This document shows, piece after piece, positions 52,546 through 62,680 of a stretch of DNA of 64,000 nt. The notes under the pieces are model-generated. The model was not told the origin of the DNA, searched no databases, and saw only the letters and a program-made list of their open reading frames with translations. A program made the position numbers and the translations under genes. Within the stretch, counting starts at the first letter, position 1; each line of letters opens with the position of its first letter. This stretch comes from Cladopsammia gracilis. Its lineage: Eukaryota; Cnidaria; Anthozoa; Scleractinia; Dendrophylliidae. Location: positions 1 to 64,000 of the forward strand of contig JAJGOT010001142.1 in NCBI GenBank assembly GCA_022457155.1, read 5' to 3'.

Positions 52546-52827
52546 TATATACAAGGGTTTTAGATTTCTCCAATTGGTTATGTATCGCTTGCCGTTGCGG
52601 GCGGGCTCGGCCCCCCTCTTACGGGGTTTGAGGGAGGGGTATCCAGAGTAGTTATAGGGGAGGCACGTCAAATACTGTTTTTCAACCCCCTAAAGAAGCC
52701 GCCAAACACCCGAGTTACCGGCCCTAAGGACGAATGTAATGAGTCCGCAGGGGCCGGTAACTCGGGCGTTTGAAGGCTTATTTAGGGGGTTGAAAAACGG
52801 TATTTGACTGCCTCCCCTATAACTACT
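52546..52827. repeat. right terminal inverted repeat with 181 bp palindrome
   Basis: Palindrome 52647-52827 starts and ends with the AGTAGTTATAGGGG motif. The inner part includes the promoter of the PolB gene, the inverse of the promoter of the zinc-finger gene at the left end. Confidence 0.9.
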
Positions 52828-53800
52828 GTGTTTACCATAGGGGCTTTGCAGATGCTTGTTGTGACAAGTTTGAGTTTGTTTAGCATGCTGCGTTAGCCAT
52901 CGGGGCTTTGCAGATGTTTGTTGTGACAATTAAAGTTTTGTGTTTGTTTAGCATTCTGCGTTTGCCATCCGGGCTTTGCAGATATTTGTTGTGACAAGTT
53001 TGAGTTTATTTAGCAATCTGCGTTTGCCATCGGGGTTTTGCAGATGCTTTTTTGTCACATTTTCTTATTATTTGGCATGCTGCGTTTGCTATCGGGGCTT
53101 TCAGTGGAGATGCTTGTTTGTCACATTTTTAATTGTTAAGCATGCTGTGTTTGCCTTCGGGGCTTTGCAAATGCTTGTCGTGTCAGGTTGGAGTTTGTTT
53201 AGCATGCTGCGTTTGCCATCGGGATTTTGCAGATGTTTGTTGTGACAATTAAAGTTTTGTGTTTGTTTAGCATTCTGCGTTTGCCATCGGGGCTTTGCAG
53301 ATGTTTGTTGTGACAAGTTTGAATTTGTTTAGCACGCTGTGCTTTGCCATCATGGCTTTGCAGATGTCTTTTGTCACATTTTCCAATTATTTAGCCTGCT
53401 TTGTTTGCCATCGGGCTTTTCAGAAGCTTCTTGCGACAAGTTTGAGTTTGTCTACCATGCTGCGCTTTGCCATCGCGGTTTGTCACATTTTTTAATTACT
53501 TGGGATGTTGTGTTTCCCATCGGCCTTTGCAGATGCTTCTTGTGACAAGTGTGAGTTTGTTTAGCTTGCTGTGCTTCGCCATCGGGTTCACAGTTGCTAC
53601 TTTGCCACATCTTGAATTGGTATCCTCTGTTTGCCATCCGGGCTTTAAAGATGTTTGAGTTTGTTTGGCATGCTGCGCTTTGCCATCGGGGCCTTACTTA
53701 TACTTGTTCTGACATGCTGGAGTTTGTTTGCAGTATGCTACGCGTTGCCATGTACTGCCATCGGCTTCTTGTTGTGAACGTTTGCTTAGCATGATGCCTT
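52828..53800. repeat. 62-64 bp tandem repeat array, right part
   Basis: The same unit as 33750-34489 in the same orientation, about 14-15 copies, becoming more diverged rightward and fading near 53800. Confidence 0.85.
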
Positions 53801-54440
53801 TTGCCATTGAGTTTTGCAATGCTTCTTTGTCACTTGTTCAAGTTTTGTTTAGCTTCCTGTGCTTCACTTTCGGCGCTTTACATATTCTCCTTTGTTCGCT
53901 TTTAGTAATACCTTTATTCTCTTTCTCTTCTCTCCTTCCGATGACGTTCTTGAAGGGAGTCTAATTCCCTACTCGGATTACCGGGGCCAAGGCTGTCATC
54001 TCTGGTCGACACTCGTTAACATCCGTCGAAAGGCCCTCTTATCTTCGGCCAGCTTTCGTAATCTAATGACGTCACGCTTATGCTGCCCTCGGTGGCCACT
54101 AATGGCTGCTTCCATCATCGACTCAGGTGTTTGTTTTGAGCAAATTCCCCCGTTTTTCGATTCTACTTCGATTGATCCAGATCAATTTAATCAAGAAGAT
54201 GCCACTGTTTCCGTTTGTAAAGGATGTTGTGATGCCTTCAACCTCTTTTTGCTCCGTAACTGAGAGGGACCTTCAGCGTATGTTATTGAATGAAACTCGA
54301 CACTGAAAATACTCAGTAACATCCCTTGAATGGCCCCGGGATCGGATTGCATTCATGAAGAATGACACGAATGAGAAAATAAAATATAGATAAACCGCTG
54401 CCCCTTTTCACAACTTTTTTAAAATATTGGCGGGAATTAG
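53801..54440. other. non-coding spacer
   Basis: No gene or repeat family recognised. It may include decayed array units and the 5' region of the CaRF-like gene. Confidence 0.35.
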
Positions 54441-54879
54441 GGAAATTGTGTGGTGTAGTTAGGTCTGTTTATCGAATAATAATAAATGCTTGCACTAAGC
54501 TGTCTGATAATTTCTTCTCCGTTTCTACGGCCGATGAAGCCTACAAGGTAATCCAAGATTTCGAGACTCGAAATAAAGTAAAATTTTCCTGCTACAAGGC
54601 AAGCAAAGGCTTTGGAAGCTCAGGTAAGCGTTAGCTGTAAAGAGAAAGTGAGCAGTCCGGGATATCTGTAAAAGAAGAAGCGCTCTACGATTCACCGATA
54701 TTTCATTAGCATAACAGCTTGAAAGAAGAGAGGAGCAATAGAATTTTCGCACGCTGTAATAGTTTACATACATAGTTTCTTATTAAGTTGTAGTTTATAT
54801 TAAATTGTTAATGCCTGATGTATTTACCGTGTTTTTTAAATAAAGATGATGTGATATTCCGGATTTGGGGGGTGGTGTG

Positions 54880-54937
54880 GGGGGGGGGGGGGGGGTGGTG
54901 TGTGTGTGTGTGTGTGTGTGTGTGGGGGGGGGGGGGG
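54880..54937. repeat. (G)n / (TG)n simple repeat
   Basis: Runs of G around a (TG)n tract in the first intron of the CaRF-like gene. Confidence 0.95.
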
Positions 54938-55136
54938 CATATGTTTAACATGTGAAGGTATTCGTCCATCTGACCTTGGGATATTTTTTCTGTCAAATAC
55001 GACAAATGTGTACTCAAAAACATCCAGGGGATTTGGCTACATATTTTTGAGGCGGAGGTAGGGGGTAGGAAACATTCTTGTGAAGTCCCCGCCCCAACCT
55101 CCGCACCCGGCTCAAACTAAGGTGGTTGGGTCGTTA

Positions 55137-55157
55137 CATCATCATCATCATCATCAT
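55137..55157. repeat. (ATC)n microsatellite
   Basis: Six or seven ATC units in the first intron. Confidence 0.9.
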
Positions 55158-56242
55158 TACCGAGGAATCAGCAGACTTCACGATGCATGTCGGGGTCAAG
55201 TTCTCTTTCGAGGGTGGGGTCGTTTCCTTCGGAGGGTTACAAGTTCATGAAACGAAACTTTAAATAATTCTCGTGAAAGATCTAGCCTAATCCCCCATGC
55301 AGGGTTAAGGCGCTATATAACATACATTACTGCAATACACTGTACTTTAGACTATAATTTACCTTGCTGAGCAATATCATGTAATCATCTGCAGACCCTG
55401 CCAGTGGTAATCACAGAGTCGTTTGGGAGGACACCCCAGAAGCTGAAACTCAAGACGACAGACTTAAATTCACTGACGTACCATATATGCTGGTTAACAG
55501 CAAAATATATGACTGTCAGCATGGTGTCGATCGAAACAAAGCTTTAAAACGAAAGCTAGCAGCCAAAGAAGAGGTAACTAAAGCATCTGAGTGACAAATC
55601 CCTTTTTGTGGTCACCAAAAATAACGCCCGCTAGGGGTATAAAAATATTTGAAAATATTTTTACTCCGTCCCCCCTCTCGTTCTACATCACCCCTATAAC
55701 AAAGTCTGGATTAGCCACTGCATCTTTTAAACCATTTTAATTAATTTTTTTTTCATTAAAAAGGAGATTACACGTTAAAATACTAAACTTAGCATATTAA
55801 CAGGACTTTTTATTCATTCCCTCAAGGACTGTGATTTTCTGTTCAAAAAACGGCGTTTCCTGGTTCAAAATACAAAGAAAGTGAATCGTACAGCTTAAAT
55901 CAAGCTGAGAGAGGTTATAATGTTTCCAGATTACAAGGTAAAACAAAAGTCGTCCAACACTTGTCATGGAGCTACTTTATACCTAGAGGCTTCCAATTAA
56001 GCATGACGATTGACAATTACTTTACAGATCGAAATAGACTCACAGAAAAGAAGAAACGAAATAGACTCACAGAAAAGAAGAAACGGCATCCTCGAAACTG
56101 AGAAAAGACCTGGCGAATGGAACAGCAACCTGGAACCGCAGGATATTGTACAGGTGCCCACCGAAAATGCCCATCAAAACCATCTTATTGGCCATGTAAG
56201 TGAACACATGACTTAACAAAGTTTAAGCTCGTAATTAAGGGT

Positions 56243-56389
56243 TAGTTTCCATATGATCGCGAACGATCGCGCGATCGCCGTAAAAAGTGTTCAGCCATCC
56301 GATAAAATAGACATTTTGTATAGCCAGGCTTCCATATGAAGGCTGCGGATGACTCAATCGCAGTGTTCGTTAGCGATCATTTGGAAACC
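56243..56389. repeat. MITE in CaRF-like intron
   Basis: Termini AGTTTCCATATGATCGCGAA and the inverse of GGTTTCCAAATGATCGCTAA, about 147 bp, with internal GATCGC palindromes. A related end begins at 63972. Confidence 0.6.
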
Positions 56390-57297
56390 ATCCTTCAGGA
56401 TCCGGGAAACAAGAAGAAATGATTTATCCAAACTAGTGGCCGTGAAAAAAATCATAGTAGCTGAGCAATAGTGTCATAAAGCCACTGATGAATACTGGTG
56501 ACACAGGTAAATGCAATAAAATTGGTTTTAATGTATTTCCAACATACCCTTCTATTTTTAGGCTGGGGGAATTTCACAGCCTGTGGATTCCCGGATACTG
56601 AGATGAATGGAAGAGCTGGTGGCCGAGGGTGTAAATGACGTATATGAAATGCGACGACACATAAAGGTCTACGTTAAAACTACATTATTTAATGGCAACA
56701 CTCCACCAAACACCAACCGACGATTTGCACCTAAGCTCTCCGATATACGGAACCAAATGTACAGAGCTACTATAAAGTACCGTCACAGTCGAATTGACCA
56801 AGAGAATGTTACATCAAAAGTTAATGAATGGAGCTCTCGACATGATGAGGATAAGCTTTTCTTCAGACCGCATCTCAATGAGGACACCGACGAAGACGAC
56901 ATCCAAGAAAATGTCGAGATGGATGACAAAGTAAACGATGAAGGGAAAGAGGAAACCGTTTACCTCACTAGGCACAGAACTAGCCAGGATGGAAGGACTT
57001 TACTCTTTGTCCATCAGACTGCATGGCAGAGGCGACTCCTAGAACGTTACGGTGACGTTTGCTTGTTGGATGCAACATATAAAACAACCAAGTACGCCCT
57101 CCCTCTGTTCTTTGTTGCGGTGAAGACCAATGTAGACTATCAGATAGTGGCATCTTTTGTCACTCAAGATGAAACAACGGAGTCCATAATGGAAGCACTT
57201 GGTGTTCTTCGTGAAGGGAACCCTGGTTGGAGTCCCGGCTATTTTTTCACAGATCTCTGTGAACAAGAGATCAATGCAATTGAGAGTACCTTTAGTG

Positions 57298-58360
57298 GTA
57301 TGTTTAATTTACCGTTTCTTGCTTTTAAGTAATGCTAAAATCACTTCTCCCTTCAATTAGAACGAGCTGCAGTTAGCAAAACGCAACAGTACATAGCACA
57401 GGAAACCCAAGCGTAATGTTTGCATATTAATGATATTTGAAAATATAAGACATTGTATGGAATTTCGAATTCAACGTTTTAAGCAATATATAAAATCAAA
57501 ATTGCTGAATAAAATCGTTGAAACATTTACTGGTGTCGTATTCTATCTTTATACAGTGTTTCTACGCTATTTGAACGATTTTTAGTCCATTTATCTTACC
57601 TTGTATAATATAATGGAAAGGAAGGAGAGTTCGGAGCTTTCGGCGTTCGACACGTGTCCACAAATGGCTCATTTTTCGGAAAAAATAGGTGCTGCTCCCA
57701 TTCTGACTGGTCGTCCTCACAGTAGAATAACGTTAAATTGCATTTCTTCGAACAACTTGAACATCCTTTGTTGATTATGACGAACAAGCCGCTCCACAAA
57801 ATCACATAGCACTGCAAAATAGGCGCCAGAGAGCGTGAAGAACAGGAGAGACCACGGTGCGCGGTCAACACTGGGTACCAGAGTAAAATCAAACCCCACA
57901 GGGAAGGGAACGTTCAATTTTGTCAACCTGTCATTTTTGTTGCGCCTACCACTCGGTAAGGACCAAGTTGTCATTCTGCTGGTTTCCTGTGTACATAGCT
58001 GCTTGCCAAATATACATATGACAGCTCATATAACAGTACAGCTGTCATACGTTCTGTAAGTTTTATATGGAAGGTCGGTTTGCAGAAGATTCAGACACAA
58101 TTTGAAAATCGGCATAAAACTCTGAGTCGGTCGGTCGGTCAGTGCGTTCACTCTGGTGAGGCATAATAGACCTTTTTACCGATAATACGCCATAAAAATT
58201 TTCAAGGTTTTTCATCAACATTTCATCATTCCGAATTTAGTAAACGTGACTTTCACAAAAATCCGTTGCAACTTCAAGGAAATGTAGGTCCTCAAATGTA
58301 CAAAGGAATTGTATACCGGAGGGTGGTGGGGGGGGGGGGGGGGGGGGGGGCATAGAATTG
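57298..58360. other. non-coding, no gene supported
   Basis: AT-rich spacer. A minus-strand ORF of 85 residues (57717-57974) has no family features. (GGTC)n-like units near 58123-58140 and a G run at 58328-58350. Confidence 0.35.
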
Positions 58361-58362
58361 GC

Positions 58363-58587
58363 CAACTGAAGGTCCTACATCGCCATGAATTGGCAAAGGT
58401 TTTTTATGAAACTACACATGTTTACTAAATTCTGAGTGGTGAATTGTTCTGTGGAGATATTTTTTGTCTGTTTCAACTGAAGGTCCTACATCGCCATGAA
58501 TTGGCAAAGGTTTTTTATGAAACTACACATGTTTACTAAATTCTGAGTGGTGAATTGTTCTGTGGAGATATTTTTTGTGTGTTTCAA
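58363..58587. repeat. tandem duplication, 112 bp unit, two copies
   Basis: CAACTGAAGGTCCTACATCG starts near 58363 and again near 58475; the copies are almost identical to about 58587. Confidence 0.85.
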
Positions 58588-58616
58588 ATGAAAAGCCTTA
58601 CAAATTGCAATTTTGC

Positions 58617-58651
<35 letters not shown>

Positions 58652-58652
58652 T
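58617..58652. repeat. (AAT)n microsatellite
   Basis: About twelve AAT units. Confidence 0.95.
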
Positions 58653-58702
58653 TGGGGGTGTTTTCGGAGGTGTATATCTGCGGGATTGCTTGTTGGCTTG
58701 TT

Positions 58703-59041
58703 GCGACAGCTGACCCCAATCTAAATCCGCATAAGCATGAGGGAGAGCGCTGCAAACAGAATACTATTTGTCAGCGGTCGCCCTCAGAGCGTATATAAGG
58801 ATTGAGATCACTTGACTCGCCCTCTTTTCGCGCCAGTCTGGCGGCTCAGTCCGCCGCGATTTGCTCGTCTTTTATGTCTTCATCCGGCTCTCTCTCTCTG
58901 CTTTCCTCGCTGTCGACTTTCGGTACTAGTTTTTCCCACCCTCCCAACCCATTTGCTACTTACTTGTCTACCTTAAGCGACAGCAGACCCCAATCTAAAT
59001 CCGCATAAGCATGAGGGAGAGCGCTGCAAATAGAATATTAT
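58703..59041 (+). repeat. promoter module flanked by 64 bp direct repeats
   Basis: GCGACAGC-type 64 bp sequences at 58703-58766 and 58978-59041 flank the TATA module at 58764-58838 and a short open frame (58881-59008, MSSSGSLSLLSSLSTF) that ends inside the second repeat. Probably the broken 5' end of the unit whose promoter is at 21502. Confidence 0.5.
58764..58838 (+). promoter_or_regulatory. second copy of the TATA promoter module
   Basis: 75 bp with two differences from 21502-21576; includes GCGTATATAAGG. Confidence 0.65.
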
Positions 59042-59046
59042 ACCTA

Positions 59047-60458
59047 AGGGACGGACCATTAGAAAAGTGATGTGGGGGGGGGGGGGGGGATTTTCAGCTT
59101 GCACGAATTTTTTTTTCGCCCATTGCTTTTGCAGAATTTTTTTTGCAGGTGAAACCCTCTGCATGAATTTTTTTCAGACAAATATTGCTTTGTATGTCAT
59201 TTAGGTCTATCTCTTTTCTATTCATGCCAACAAGTTGAAATTTTGTGGTTGATTATACAGCAGCAATCTATATCAAAAGATGGAATTTTGAGGCTTGATA
59301 AAAATAATTTGTGAGATCACACTTTTAATACCACTCTATTATATTTATGTCAAATACATTATGTCAAATATTTATATTTATGTCAAATACATTAGTATCC
59401 TTGATCGACCTCCTCTCACATTTTTTTCAATCACATTATGATGTTTCTGACCAACTTGTATTATGACTATCTAGTTTTATAATAGTCTGGTTCCCATATT
59501 CTTGGATGACATTACTGATAGTAATGCAGTATACATTGATGTTGTGGGTACACTGGCTGCCAATGAAAACCAGACTTTGTGCTATTACTGGATTTTTTTT
59601 AAAAGTAGCAGTGTTGCTGTTGATGTTGTTGATCAGTTCATGTTGGTAAAAGTTAAAGTTTTAACAATCACTATAGCTTTGTATCAATGAACGTTTTCAT
59701 TGTGTTTTAGAATTTTTTATCAAGGGGACCCCTCTAATTTTATTGTGGGCACAAATAATTTTTTAAATTAAACAAATATTAATATGTTAAAAAGTTATTT
59801 AATATTGAAACTGTTTATGGATAATTAGTTTACATGTATTTATCATATTTATTATAGATAGATAGATAGTTTATTGAAGTTAAAACTTACAGCGCCAGAG
59901 CCAGCTGAATTTAATATGCCAACTTTCACAAAATATTTTAAAAAATAATTAAAAATGTTTATACTACAATTATAAGAATACCTAAAATACTATGGATGGA
60001 CTATAATACAGCTAAAAAAATCTATCATTTGTAACAATTATGTGGAATAAAACTTTTTTTGAATCTACTGGTTTTGCACGTTGGCAACTGAAATTTGCGC
60101 TTTCCGGCTATTGCATTGAAAATATGAATTCATTATATCACCTTATAGTTGTCATTTCATGCAGTGTGAGGTAACACTTCAATGAACACTATCAAATGTC
60201 TTTATTTATAAATAATCATATATAGGAAGGCCCCAAGAATGTTTTGAATTTTTGAAACGCCAAGAGCGCTATTTTCAATAGGCACTTAGGCAGCTTTTAT
60301 ATATTAAATAACAACCACAATAGGACTTCTCCTTCTGCATGAATTTTTTTCTTTGCCTTGAACTTTGCACAAATTTTTTTTCTGGCATTTTCCCTTGCAC
60401 GATTTTTTTTTTGTTTTTTTCCCCACCCCCTCCATCACTTTTCTAATGGTCCGTCCCT
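59047..60458. mobile_element. non-autonomous DNA transposon, 1.4 kb
   Basis: Terminal inverted repeats AGGGACGGACCATTAGAAAA with its inverse at 60439-60458, followed inward by G runs (C runs) and T-rich TGCATGAATTTTTT segments on both sides. No transposase; the interior is AT-rich with a GATA repeat near 59857. Target duplication not clear. Confidence 0.75.
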
Positions 60459-60594
60459 AATCTCGTCGGGTATCGGTCTGGGCGCAGGGGATTGTGGGAG
60501 GAATTGGGCTGGATGCTATGCCATTTCATGGTTTGGGTGCCATCTTGGACTGGCTGACCACTGGCCTCGATTTCATGTGGGGGCTTTGGTACGC

Positions 60595-60783
60595 AATAGG
60601 CCATTTGCACGATGACGTCATTTGACTACTACTACCAGAATTCATTTCGTTTTTCCTTTCTTATCTAAATTTTGTAATCCTAGTGCGGTTTAAATAACAA
60701 TAGCCCTAATTTGCACTACAAAACAAAAACTGAAGGATTCTGGTAGTAGTAGTCAAATGATGTCATCGTGCAAATGGCCTATT
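60595..60783. mobile_element. 189 bp MITE
   Basis: Long terminal inverted repeats of about 45-49 bp starting AATAGGCCATTTGCACGATG, one mismatch in the GACGTCA/GATGTCA part. Non-coding. Confidence 0.8.
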
Positions 60784-61050
60784 GATGATGCGCAATAATT
60801 GCACTTTGATGATGCGCAAACGGTTGGCTTTGGTTACTTTTAGGGGTGCCGCGCTATACAGCGAAAGCAACTGTATTAGCGCGCGCTAAAATAGCGAATT
60901 AATGTCGCGATCATGTGGTGAATAAAATTTAACAAATTGACGTCAATTTTTTATGCGTCTGTCCTCTTAATAAAATTCGTCATAACATTGTCAAAGTGCT
61001 GTGGATCCACGAGCCGCCACAGTTGTTTTTCACAATATACAGTTTTTCTT

Positions 61051-61246
61051 TAGCCTGCGAGCAGGCTCTACTATTTGGGTTCGCGCGCGAGTGCTATGCG
61101 AGCGATGATCATGAAGCTGCGAATTTAATACGAGCGAGAAAAGTAGTTTTCCTCGCCCCATTCTTCTCGCCGGCTTGGCCGGCTCACAGCTCCGCCGCCA
61201 AGATACTCGCGCGATACCCCAAACAAGTGAGCCTGCTCGCAGGCTA
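61051..61246. mobile_element. 196 bp hairpin-ended MITE with 9 bp duplication
   Basis: Ends TAGCCTGCGAGCAGGCTC and its inverse; each end alone folds as a hairpin (AGCCTGC/GCAGGCT). Flanked by GTTTTTCTT at 61042-61050 and 61247-61255. 9 bp duplications suggest a MULE-type transposase. Confidence 0.85.
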
Positions 61247-61380
61247 GTTTTTCTTTAAAAGGTTTTACTCAGCTCTACTCTTTATTAGCTTTCTTTCTTT
61301 AAAAAAATCTGTAACTCTACAGATCAGCTTCTGTATTGTTATATTGTCTAACCTTTATTATTTTCAATTACATTACTTTT

Positions 61381-61469
61381 CCCTGCCTCGAATAGCGTTT
61401 TTGCTAATTTGCAGGGTAACTGTATTTAAGTTTATATGTCTAATAAAGTTTTGTTTGTTGTTGTTTGTT
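61381..61469 (+). repeat. LINE-type 3' tail: hairpin plus TTG-rich tail
   Basis: Stem CCCTGC/GCAGGG with loop start CTCGAATAG, then AATAAAG and a TTG-rich tail. Relative of 852-936. Confidence 0.5.
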
Positions 61470-61790
61470 AGCTCGCTGCTAATGACAGTTGTTTTTCGCT
61501 ATATACGGTTTTTAATTGGGCTGGCTTGTTGCCAAGTTAGCGCAATTTATAAAATGGGCTGTGTTTCGTAGTCACTTTGAATATTCGTCACTTTTTGACA
61601 CCCCGGAGCGGACTCACTTATATAAATGACGAGGGTGCCCGTCGGAAATTTTCGAAAAACACCCCAAAAGGTACACTTGAATCTCGACGAGTACGAGCAT
61701 TGCCGTCATTTTTATATGGGAGTCCTCCTCCGGGATTTTCAAGTGTTTTGGAGATTTGAGAGTAGATAAATTAATAGGTGGCGTTGCTGT
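61470..61790. other. non-coding spacer
   Basis: No ORF or repeat recognised. Confidence 0.35.
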
Positions 61791-61795
61791 CGTTG

Positions 61796-61887
61796 TTCGC
61801 CCACAAGCAAACTCGCCCACAACAAACTCGCCCACACAGAAGATGATTCGCCCACACGATAACAGTTAACTCGCCCACACAAAAAAG
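61796..61887. repeat. degenerate CTCGCCCACA minisatellite
   Basis: Five copies or near copies of CTCGCCCACA with variable spacers of 5-17 bp (e.g. AACTCGCCCACAC), at the edge of a LINE fragment. Confidence 0.6.
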
Positions 61888-61889
61888 CT

Positions 61890-62215
61890 ACCAGTGAATG
61901 CTTGCTTGCTGTAGTGGTCTTCAAAGAGGTAAGCTGCTGAAGTACAAATGATTCCTCTGATTCAGTCAACTGGAGCTGAGAACACGGTTGTTCTGCATCC
62001 AAGTTGCGATTCGACCAGGTAGACCTTATTTTGTCAGCCAGGTGCTTGCCTATAGACGCAAAGAAGCTATTCAAAGCAAAAGCAATGGATTTGGGGGTGG
62101 TGTACTGAATGCCATCGGAAATGATGCATTGAACATTTTCTGAGGCTGAATTACGATTGCATGCTTCGTTTACAGCTTTCCACATTTTGCCGCAATCCCC
62201 TTTGGCTTCCTCAAT
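61890..62215 (-). pseudogene. LINE ORF2 linker fragment
   Basis: Minus-strand frame with KGDCGKMWKAVNEACNRNSA, IISDGIQYTTPKSIAFALNS and FFASIGKHLADKI, the segment between endonuclease and reverse transcriptase in CR1/jockey-type elements. Both ends are missing. The frame then runs into the adjacent minisatellite. Confidence 0.6.
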
Positions 62216-62280
62216 AAATAAATAAAATAAAATTTTTCGAAAGAAGATTGTGTTGTCCATTTTTATGTGTTTGTTCATTC

Positions 62281-62671
62281 ATTACATAGATTGAAAAGCG
62301 ATTTTATGTAAACAAAACAAGACTTAGATTTTATACTCGCGTCGCCTTATGCAAATATGTTTGTGTATTTTGGCAAATCAGTTTCTCGGGCATTTTTTGA
62401 CAAGCAACAACTCTATTTTATTCGGAAAATAGTCGTAATAGTTATTCTAGACGGAGAAAAAGTTGTTTTTGTGAACTTTTGTACGGTCTAAATGTACTGT
62501 GCAGACGGTCGGGTAATACTGCTTTTCAGAATTGCTAAACTTGAAAAATAACCCAGTCGTCAATCTTAATTCTTGTGCTTCCGACCTTTCACCTAAGTTA
62601 AGTTTCATCTTAGTTAAGCTTGTTCAGAGGGTCTTCAGAGGGCGCCACTGTTAGGCTAAGGCTAACTACAT
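62281..62671. other. non-coding spacer
   Basis: No feature recognised. Confidence 0.35.
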
Positions 62672-62680
62672 ATATTACAC

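Larger units (their letters stand above)
34490..52827 (+). mobile_element. Polinton/Maverick element 2, complete ends, 18.3 kb
   Basis: Terminal inverted repeats of about 285-300 bp start AGTAGTTATAGGGG. The flanks are GTGTT on both sides (TGTGTT if the last T is counted as target), matching the 6 bp duplications of Polintons. It encodes integrase, protein-primed PolB, packaging ATPase and major capsid protein plus about a dozen accessory genes. It is inserted in a tandem repeat array whose unit is restored when the element is removed. Most genes have one or more lesions; two LINE tails are inserted. Confidence 0.9.
54446..57297 (+). pseudogene. CaRF-domain (ALS2CR8-like) protein with MULE transposase domain
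   Basis: Four exons with matching frames: up to 54623, 55395-55573, 56028-56195, 56562-57297, next donor GTATGT. Exon 1 STADEAYKVIQDFETRNKVKF; exon 2 VPYMLVNSKIYDCQHGVDRNKALKRK; exon 3 basic, ending AHQNHLIGH; exon 4 QPVDSRILR, then a TGA at 56604-56606, then MEELVAEGVNDVYEMRRHIKVYV...SRIDQENV. This is the calcium-responsive factor (CaRF) fold as remembered. Then VHQTAWQRRLLERYGDVCLLDATYKTTKYALPLFFVAVK, a MULE transposase core. Exon 3 has a 27 bp in-frame tandem duplication. The first exon start and downstream exons were not found. Confidence 0.6.

Noticed and set aside
57717..57974. 85-residue minus-strand ORF
   Set aside because: No family features, no promoter or splice context.
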